A stretch of 34,906 bases of DNA from Xanthobacter autotrophicus (GTDB lineage: Bacteria; Pseudomonadota; Alphaproteobacteria; Rhizobiales; Xanthobacteraceae), in contig NZ_JAIVFN010000042.1 in NCBI RefSeq assembly GCF_030015065.1, positions 1 through 34,906 on the forward strand, in the 5' to 3' direction. Shown piece by piece: positions 7,821 to 13,457 of the stretch (position 1 is the stretch's first letter; the number at the start of each line of letters is the position of its first letter). The notes below the pieces were generated by a model. The model was not told the DNA's origin and ran no database searches. It saw only the letters and a program-made list of their open reading frames with translations. The position numbers were made by a program, and so were the translations under genes.

Positions 7821-8237
7821 ATGCGGTCTCATCGCGTCGCGACATTGTCCGCCGCCCTGTTCGGCGCTGTTCTGCTGGCCGGTCCGGCCCTCGCCCAAAG
7901 CGGCGATCCCCTGGCGCCGCCGCCCGATCTCGGCGCGACGGGCGTGCCGGTGCCGCTCGACGGAACCGCCATCTACGGCCAGAACACCCCGCCCCCCGAG
8001 GGCATGATGGCCATTCCGGTCCCGCCCTCCACCTGCGGCGGCATCGCCCAGGTGGTGCGCACCCAGGGCGTCATCCTGATTCCCACCGGCAACGGCAACG
8101 CCCGGCGCTATGTGCGCGACGAGCGGTTCTGCGCCGGGGACCAGATCACCAAGCCCGCGTGGATCGCCACGTCGGACAATCCGCGCTGCTTCGTCGGCTA
8201 TACCTGCGGCGAGAGCAACGACGATGGCGCCAACTGA
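7821..8237 (+). CDS. Small secreted protein of unknown function
   Basis: A 138-residue protein with a clear Sec signal peptide: basic start, hydrophobic core LSAALFGAVLLAG and an AxA-type cleavage site after ALA (about residue 25). The mature part is proline-rich at first, then has four cysteines (in STCGGIA, ERFCAGD, NPRCFVGYTCGE) that could form two disulfides in the periplasm. A G-rich ribosome-binding stretch precedes the ATG. It is divergent from dnaB across about 225 bases in which no confident promoter was found. I do not recognise the family and assign no function. Confidence 0.75.
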   Translation: MRSHRVATLSAALFGAVLLAGPALAQSGDPLAPPPDLGATGVPVPLDGTAIYGQNTPPPEGMMAIPVPPSTCGGIAQVVRTQGVILIPTGNGNARRYVRDERFCAGDQITKPAWIATSDNPRCFVGYTCGESNDDGAN

Positions 8238-8285
8238 GGCCTGTCGGTCCGGTGAGGCGGGAGAAGGCTCGCGCCGCCTCGCGCG

Positions 8286-9209
8286 TCAGGTCACGGCCTG
8301 CGCGTCGTGCTCGCGCCACTGGATGGCGGCGGGCGGCACCAGCAGCTTCAGAGCGCCGGGGGCCACCGCATAGCGCAAGGGCAGGCTTTCCCGGGTGACT
8401 TCCCCGTCCGTGGCCACCCAGGCGCGCTCGCGCCGGGCATGGATGGTGACGCGCCGGGCCTGGAAGGCGCGGATGCCCGGCTTGTCGCGCCAGGCATCCA
8501 CCAATACCTCCGCGCCGGTCTTCAGGCGCGCCAGGGTGCCGCGGTCTTCCGCCACCAGCACCTCCAGCAGCCCGCCGTCGAGCCGCGAGCGGTGCCAGCC
8601 GGGGGCGTCGAAGGCATTCACCGTCACCAGCGCGGCGTAGGCCTCCATGGGCTCGCGGACCCCCGCCACCTCCACCTCGATGGACATGCGGCCGGACCTG
8701 ACCAGCGCCTTGCCCAGGGCCATCAGCCAGCCCAGCACCCGGCCGCGCTGCGCGCGCAACTGCTCCCGGGCAAGCGCCATCTGGCTGAAGAAGCCCACAC
8801 CCGAGACGCCGTGGAACGCGCGGCCGTTCAGGAGGCCCACGTCCACCTGCATGGGTCGCGCCTTCAGCAGGGCATCGAGCGCGCCGGCCAGGTCGCGGGG
8901 CAGGCCGATGTCGTAGGCGAGCAGGTTCATGGTGCCGAGCGGCAGCACGCCGAGGGTGACATCGGTATTGGCAAACACCGATGCGGCATGGGAGACGGTG
9001 CCGTCGCCCGCGCCCACCACCACCGTATCGTAGCCGTCGCGCTCGGCGGAGGCGATGGCGCGCGCCAGTGCGTCCCCTTGCGCCACCACCACGTCCACGT
9101 CGGTGCCAGGGCGGGTGAGGGCGTCATCCACGATGGCGCGGACCCGCTCGGGACCCATGTCGTGCACGGTTCCCGCTTTGGCATTGAGTACAACCCGCAT
9201 CCGCCGCAT
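8286..9209 (-). CDS. Diacylglycerol/lipid kinase family protein
   Basis: A 307-residue member of the DAGK catalytic (YegS/DgkB-like) superfamily, which phosphorylates lipid substrates with ATP. Visible motifs are the N-terminal VVLNAKAGT, the nucleotide-binding loop VVVGAGDGTVSHAA (the usual GGDGT appears as GAGDGT) at about 67-80, and LGVLPLGTMNLLAYDIG corresponding to the family LGTxN motif. The C-terminal beta-sandwich follows. GGAGG lies 8 bases before the ATG. No membrane segment is obvious, so it is probably peripheral at the inner membrane. It is convergent with the secreted-protein gene (48 bases apart) and divergent from the small membrane-protein gene. The lipid substrate is unknown. 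Confidence 0.88.
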   Translation of the reverse strand: MRRMRVVLNAKAGTVHDMGPERVRAIVDDALTRPGTDVDVVVAQGDALARAIASAERDGYDTVVVGAGDGTVSHAASVFANTDVTLGVLPLGTMNLLAYDIGLPRDLAGALDALLKARPMQVDVGLLNGRAFHGVSGVGFFSQMALAREQLRAQRGRVLGWLMALGKALVRSGRMSIEVEVAGVREPMEAYAALVTVNAFDAPGWHRSRLDGGLLEVLVAEDRGTLARLKTGAEVLVDAWRDKPGIRAFQARRVTIHARRERAWVATDGEVTRESLPLRYAVAPGALKLLVPPAAIQWREHDAQAVT

Positions 9210-9311
9210 CGTGGCATCCTCCAGACCGGCTCAAGCGCCGGCGCGGCCATAAGGTTCCCGCTTCCGGGGCCACGGGGCCGGGCCGGGTGATTCTCCTCAA
9301 GGGTACCAAAC

Positions 9312-9752
9312 ATGGCCAGCGCGCCCTCGCCCTCCAACGCATCGCCTGTCCCGCCGACACCGCCGAGGCGGGCATCCTCCCCGTCCATCCTGCGCCTGCG
9401 GGCCGGGCTGCTGCTTCTGGTCGCATCGGTGGTGCTGTGCGGCGCCGGCGGGCATTTCGTGGCGCGGCAGTTCGGCCTGGGGCTCGGCTGGGCGATCCTG
9501 CTCGCCGTCCTCATCTGGGTGGGCGTCGGCATGCTGCTGGCCCGGCTCGATACCCGGCTCTATTTCGGCGGTGCGGTGGCCGTGACCGCGCTGGTGGCCT
9601 ATTTCGTCTACGATTTTTCGTCCTCGGCGCTGGGCTGGGCGACCGGCGTGTCGCTGGTGCTGGCCCTCCTCGCCACCTTGTTCCTTGCCTTCACCTTCTA
9701 CGATTTCCGGCGGCTGAAGCACGAGCTTCGCCTTTGGGCCTACCGGAAATAG
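9312..9752 (+). CDS. Small multi-pass membrane protein, unknown function
   Basis: A 146-residue protein with a proline/serine-rich cytoplasmic-looking N-terminus (about 27 residues). About four hydrophobic segments follow, around residues 31-46, 55-76, 84-100 and 108-131, and the end is basic and aromatic (FYDFRRLKHELRLWAYRK). No recognised domain. It is divergent from the lipid kinase and about 180 bases upstream of the diguanylate cyclase; a TTGACT hexamer at 9800-9805 in that gap may belong to a promoter for the cyclase, but no good -10 box follows. Confidence 0.65.
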   Translation: MASAPSPSNASPVPPTPPRRASSPSILRLRAGLLLLVASVVLCGAGGHFVARQFGLGLGWAILLAVLIWVGVGMLLARLDTRLYFGGAVAVTALVAYFVYDFSSSALGWATGVSLVLALLATLFLAFTFYDFRRLKHELRLWAYRK

Positions 9753-9933
9753 GGCGGGGCGCGGCTGTCCCCGCGCGGCCGGCGAAGCCTCGGTCCGCCT
9801 TGACTTTCTGCGTAGGGCCACGTCCAAGTTGCGGGGCGGTAGAATGCAAGGCGGCCGCGAGCGGCGCGGAGGGCGACGCGGCGATCACGGCGCAAGGGGG
9901 AGGCGTCCCGCAGGTGGCGCCCATAGGCAGAGC

Positions 9934-11160
9934 ATGTCCGAGGGACGCCTTTATCTCATGGCCGGCCCGGCCGTCGCGTTCATTGTCGCCTGCGTCTTTC
10001 TCTTTGTCTGGCTCCACCATCGCGAGCGGCGCTACGTGCCCTTCTTCGCGGTGGCCTTCTGCGCCTATGCCATCGCGGCGCTGTCGCAATTGCTCCGTAT
10101 CCCGCCGGGGGTGGGGCTCAACACCATGGTCTCGGCCCTGATCTACACGTTTGGCATCTTCTGCCTCGTGCAGGGGGTCATGGCCCGGTTCGGCAAGGCG
10201 GGCTCCGCCCTGGCTCTTGCCGTCGTGTCCGTGCTGATCCTCGGGCTGCTTTATTACTTCATGTATGTCGACCGGAACCTCGTCGCCCGCATCTATGTGC
10301 AGAATTTCGGTTACGGGCTCATGTTCCTGTTTGCCGCGGTGCAGATCTTCGGGGCCAGCGGCCGGCGCACGGTGGACCGGATCCTGTTCTGGGTCTTCCT
10401 CCTGTTCGGTCTCCATTTCTTCGTGCGCACCATGCTGACCATGTCCATCTCGCCGGATCTCTTCGTCCTCGACCGGTTGAGCCAGGAGGGGGCCGACCCG
10501 GACGCCCTCGCCCGGATGTTCAGCCACTCGCCCTTCTGGCAGGTGCTCAACTTCTCGCTCCTGGTCAGCGGCCTGCTGGTGGCGCTCGCTTTGCTCGGCG
10601 CCATCGCCGTCGATGCCATGGACGACCTGAAGCGGCAGGGCGGCATGGATCCCCTGACCGGCCTCGCCAACCGCCGCGGCTTCGACGACCGGGCGCGGGA
10701 GCTCATGGCCGATGCGGCGCGCCACCCCCTGAGCCTCGTTTATTGCGACATCGACCGCTTCAAGGCCATCAACGACACGTTCGGCCATGCGACGGGCGAC
10801 CTGGTGCTCGCCACCGTGGGCGGCCTCATCGCCCGCCTCGCCGCGCCGTGGGACGTGGCGGCAAGGCGCGGCGGGGAGGAGTTCGTGATGCTGCTCGCCG
10901 GCACCGACCTCCATGGCGCCTGCGGGTTCGCCGAGCGCATGCGCACGGACCTGCGCGGCACCGCCTTCTCCATGCTGCCGGCCGGGTTCGTGGTCACCGC
11001 GAGCTTCGGCGTCGCCGAGCGCCGGCGCGGCGAGGATCTCGCGGACCTCCTCCACCGGGCCGACGAGCTGGTCTATGCGGCAAAGCGGGCCGGCCGCGAC
11101 TGCATCCTCACCGATGCCGTCGGGGCGCTGGTCTCGCCGGTCGGCCAGGGCGCCGCTTGA
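9934..11160 (+). CDS. Membrane-bound diguanylate cyclase (7-TM sensor plus GGDEF)
   Basis: Makes cyclic di-GMP from GTP. About seven hydrophobic segments fill residues 5-235. The GGDEF domain then follows, with DPLTGLANRRGF, the metal-binding IDRFKAINDTFGHATGD and the active-site motif RGGEEF (an accepted GGDEF variant). The inhibitory RxxD site expected just before the motif is not visible, so product inhibition through the I-site is unlikely. The ATG at 9934 is chosen because the first helix starts directly after it; the frame is open 35 codons further up into arginine/glycine-rich, non-protein-like sequence. The N-terminus is not clearly any named MASE domain. Its stop codon overlaps an FNR/FixK-type box that serves the next gene. 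Confidence 0.9.
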   Translation: MSEGRLYLMAGPAVAFIVACVFLFVWLHHRERRYVPFFAVAFCAYAIAALSQLLRIPPGVGLNTMVSALIYTFGIFCLVQGVMARFGKAGSALALAVVSVLILGLLYYFMYVDRNLVARIYVQNFGYGLMFLFAAVQIFGASGRRTVDRILFWVFLLFGLHFFVRTMLTMSISPDLFVLDRLSQEGADPDALARMFSHSPFWQVLNFSLLVSGLLVALALLGAIAVDAMDDLKRQGGMDPLTGLANRRGFDDRARELMADAARHPLSLVYCDIDRFKAINDTFGHATGDLVLATVGGLIARLAAPWDVAARRGGEEFVMLLAGTDLHGACGFAERMRTDLRGTAFSMLPAGFVVTASFGVAERRRGEDLADLLHRADELVYAAKRAGRDCILTDAVGALVSPVGQGAA

Positions 11161-11198
11161 TCCAGATCAAAGTCGCGCGCGAGGCAGCTGCCTAGCCT
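11157..11198 (+). promoter_or_regulatory. Perfect FNR/FixK-type box with class II promoter spacing
   Basis: TTGATCCAGATCAA at 11157-11170 is a perfect match to the TTGAT-N4-ATCAA site bound by CRP/FNR-family regulators such as FixK, FnrN and FNR. If its centre (11163.5) is at -41.5, as in class II promoters, transcription starts at 11205 (an A) and positions -12 to -7 read TAGCCT (11193-11198), a fair -10 element. The next coding start is the 36-residue membrane protein at 11295. This predicts induction at low oxygen. Confidence 0.7.
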
Positions 11199-11294
11199 TC
11201 CTGAAACAGCAGGCCGGGGCCGGGCGGGTCGTGTCGATCCACGCGGCGGAGCCGGGCCTGCGCAGCGGGTGGATCGCATCTCAGGGAGGCCGAA

Positions 11295-11405
11295 ATGGAT
11301 GCGCAGACTGCTCTCGTGGTGACCGGCATCGTCGTGGCCTTCGTCGGCTTCGCGCTGATCCTCGCCTTTGCCGACTACTATACCCACGCCGGCCGCCGCT
11401 CCTGA
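11295..11405 (+). CDS. 36-residue single-pass membrane protein, probably oxygen-regulated
   Basis: ATG at 11295 is preceded by a strong Shine-Dalgarno AGGGAGG at 11283-11289. The peptide has a short N-terminus (MDAQTA), one hydrophobic helix of about 20 residues (LVVTGIVVAFVGFALILAFA) and a polar basic tail ending in DYYTHAGRRS. Basic residues after the helix suggest the C-terminus faces the cytoplasm. The gene is the first reading frame after the FNR/FixK-type box, with a predicted leader of about 90 bases. Small one-helix proteins often assist larger membrane complexes such as terminal oxidases, but nothing here identifies a partner. The family is not recognised; coding status is inferred from the ribosome-binding site, the membrane pattern and the promoter. 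Confidence 0.65.
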   Translation: MDAQTALVVTGIVVAFVGFALILAFADYYTHAGRRS

Positions 11406-11499
11406 CGCCGGCGCCGGGCGCGGGCCCGCCGTTCAGGCCGCTTCAACCGGACGCCATCCCGCTTTAGGCTAAGCCGGGATGACGTTGCGGGAGGAGACC

Positions 11500-12000
11500 A
11501 TGGGGCTCGCGGTCCGGCCGCGCCGGGGAGGCTTGGGCGTCGGCGTCTGGCGGTGTGTCGTTGCGGCTGTGCTCGTGCACGCCGGGGCGGTGCCCGCCGG
11601 GGCCACCGGCACCCTCAATTGCAGCATCGACGACAAGGCCATCGCCTTCGAGGCGGAGGCGGTCTTTTCCCATGGGCTCGCCGCCTCCTTCAGCAATTTC
11701 CGCGCGGAGCTGAATGCCAGGGGCAAGGATACGCCGCCCACCTTCGCCAGGGTGGAGATGGACGGCGCCGCCCTCGCCCATCACTGGTTCCACGGCGACG
11801 AGCTGAGGCTGCACCTCTATCACGAGCGGGCGGAGGCGCCGTTCGGGTCGCTGGAACTGGTCCTGCGCACCCGCAGCCGGGGCGAGGACGAGGCCGCCTT
11901 CGCCGGGCGCTACGAGCTGAAGCTCTTCCTCGCCGGCGTGGACGGCGGCAAGGCTTTCGAGCGGACCTACAGGGGCCGGGCCACATGCTCCGCCGGATGA
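11500..12000 (+). CDS. Secreted protein of unknown function
   Basis: A 166-residue protein with a signal peptide: arginine-rich start, hydrophobic stretch VWRCVVAAVLVHAGAV and probable cleavage near AGATG. The mature part has two cysteines, one near each end (GTLNCSID and RATCSAG), likely joined by a disulfide, and a beta-rich pattern. The ATG at 11500 is chosen over one at 11479 because GGGAGGAG lies directly upstream. The stop is embedded in the start region of the next gene, so the two are probably translated together. No family is recognised. Confidence 0.7.
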   Translation: MGLAVRPRRGGLGVGVWRCVVAAVLVHAGAVPAGATGTLNCSIDDKAIAFEAEAVFSHGLAASFSNFRAELNARGKDTPPTFARVEMDGAALAHHWFHGDELRLHLYHERAEAPFGSLELVLRTRSRGEDEAAFAGRYELKLFLAGVDGGKAFERTYRGRATCSAG

Positions 12001-12602
12001 CGCTTCCAGGCGGCCTCTGCCTTGCAGCGCTCGCCACCGGGACCGCCCTCGCGGCGCCCGCCCGCCCGGTATCGGCGGGGCTGCCGCCCTTCGACTGCGC
12101 CGGTCCCTTCGCGCGGGACGCAAGCGAGGCGGCGCTCGCCACGCGCTTCGGCGCTGGCAACGTGGTGTTCCGCACCGTGCCGGGGCCGGAGGGCACCCGC
12201 TTCAAGGCCACGGTGCTGTTTCCCCGCGATGCCGCGCGGCGGGTGGAGATCGTCTGGAAGGACGAGAAGCGGCGCCAGCGGCCGACCCATGTGTCGGTGG
12301 CGGCGCAATCCGGGTGGAAGACGGCGGATGGCCTCGGGATCGGATCGAGCCTTGCGGCCGTGGAGGCGGCCAACGGCGCGCCCTTCACCATGGCCGGCTT
12401 CGGCTGGGACTATGGCGGCACCGTCACCGACTGGAACGGCGGCCGGCTGGCGCGCCCCGGATGCCGGCTGCTGCTGCGCCTCGAGCCCACGCCGGGCACG
12501 CCGGCGGATGATGTGGACGGGGACCGGGATTTCCGCTCCGACGCCCCCGCCATGCGGGCGGCGCAACCCGTCATCTACGAGATGATGCTCGTGTTCGAGT
12601 GA
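11985..12602 (+). CDS. Secreted protein of unknown function, coupled to the upstream gene
   Basis: A 205-residue protein with a signal peptide (RRM then hydrophobic LPGGLCLAALATGTALAA, cleavage after ALAA). The mature part starts with a PPFDCAGPF segment. Its central region reads as a compact domain with conserved-looking glycines and aromatics (DGLGIGSSLAAVEAANG, MAGFGWDYGGTVTDWNGG) and a second cysteine. Two starts are possible: ATG 11985, used here, with AGGGG 10 bases upstream, or ATG 11997, which forms an ATGA overlap with the previous stop. Either way the genes overlap, which suggests two envelope proteins working together. I cannot name the family. Confidence 0.7.
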   Translation: MLRRMTLPGGLCLAALATGTALAAPARPVSAGLPPFDCAGPFARDASEAALATRFGAGNVVFRTVPGPEGTRFKATVLFPRDAARRVEIVWKDEKRRQRPTHVSVAAQSGWKTADGLGIGSSLAAVEAANGAPFTMAGFGWDYGGTVTDWNGGRLARPGCRLLLRLEPTPGTPADDVDGDRDFRSDAPAMRAAQPVIYEMMLVFE

Positions 12603-12638
12603 GCGGACGCCGCCGCCGGGGTGTGATAGAGGGCGCCC

Positions 12639-13223
12639 ATGACCAGCCCCGAAGACACACCCCTGGACGCCCCCGCGCACGATGGTGCCGGCCTCCCCTT
12701 CTGGCGCGCCAAGCCCCTTGCGGCCATGACCGCGGCCGAGTGGGAGAGCCTGTGCGACGGCTGCGGTCGCTGCTGCCTCGTGAAGCTGGAGGACGAGGAC
12801 ACGGGGCGGGTGGCCTATACGGATGTGGGCTGCCGCCTGCTGGACACCGACACCTGCCGCTGCGCCGATTACGAGCGCCGCTCGGAGATCGTGTCGGATT
12901 GCGTGCGCCTGACCCCGGAGGCCGTCGCCTCCCTGTCCTGGCTGCCGCCCACCTGCGCCTACCGGCTGGTGGGGGAGGGCAAGGACCTGCCCTTCTGGCA
13001 TCCCCTGGTCTCGGGCGATCCGGCAAGCGTCGCGGCGGCGGGCGTATCGGTGGCGGGCAAGGTGGCCGGCAGCGAAAACGCGTTCGGCCTGTTCGAGCTG
13101 GTGGACCACATCGTTGCCTGGCCGGTGCGCTGGCCCAGGGGAGCGAAAGGTGGAGCGAAGATCGCAGCCGGGGGCGTTGCCCGTCGCCGGCACGGCCCGA
13201 AGGCAGGCACCGCGGAGGTCTGA
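12639..13223 (+). CDS. YcgN/UPF0260 family cysteine-cluster protein
   Basis: A 194-residue protein matching the YcgN (UPF0260, CxxCxxCC) family. The N-terminus has [27 protein letters not shown] (read in two pieces: [10 protein letters not shown] and CDGCGRCCL). Further cysteines follow in [16 protein letters not shown] and SDCVRLTP, then [10 protein letters not shown]. The family probably binds metal or an Fe-S cluster, but its function is not established. Family members usually stop near the VAWPxRW segment at about residue 165; this one runs about 28 residues further with a basic, low-complexity tail. GAGGG precedes the ATG. The gene ends 40 bases before repeat copy B. Confidence 0.88.
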   Translation: MTSPEDTPLDAPAHDGAGLPFWRAKPLAAMTAAEWESLCDGCGRCCLVKLEDEDTGRVAYTDVGCRLLDTDTCRCADYERRSEIVSDCVRLTPEAVASLSWLPPTCAYRLVGEGKDLPFWHPLVSGDPASVAAAGVSVAGKVAGSENAFGLFELVDHIVAWPVRWPRGAKGGAKIAAGGVARRRHGPKAGTAEV

Positions 13224-13263
13224 CGCCCGGGATGCCTGACGGGCGAACGGCGGCAGTCCCCCT

Positions 13264-13379
13264 TAGAGCGCGATCCGAGCAAATTGGTTCAATTTGCTCG
13301 GTGAATCGCCCTCTAAACTCAAGAAAGAGAACGCGTTGCCCGATCAGCTTGCGCTGCAAGCAGATCGGCGCGTGCTCTA
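13264..13379 (+). repeat. 116-bp palindromic intergenic element, copy B
   Basis: Same length and layout as copy A, including the TAGAGC...GCTCTA ends and the AGAAAGAGAACGCGTTG spacer. The first palindrome (13275-13301) differs from copy A at paired positions: T to G with A to C on the other arm, and G to A with C to T, so 12-base arms still pair. The second palindrome (13338-13366) carries one A-A mismatch. It fills the convergent gap between the YcgN-type gene and the GGDEF-EAL gene, where it may also act as a transcription boundary. Confidence 0.85.
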
Positions 13380-13457
13380 GCAGGCGGGCGGCGCTCCCGG
13401 TCCTTGTGTTGACGCGGTTTCTTCACGCGAGCGGGCGCCACCTCGTTCGGAAACGCT

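Noticed and set aside
9691-11055. 454-residue minus-strand frame opposite the diguanylate cyclase
   Set aside because: Composition is that of an antisense shadow; the plus strand carries an intact GGDEF domain and membrane helices.
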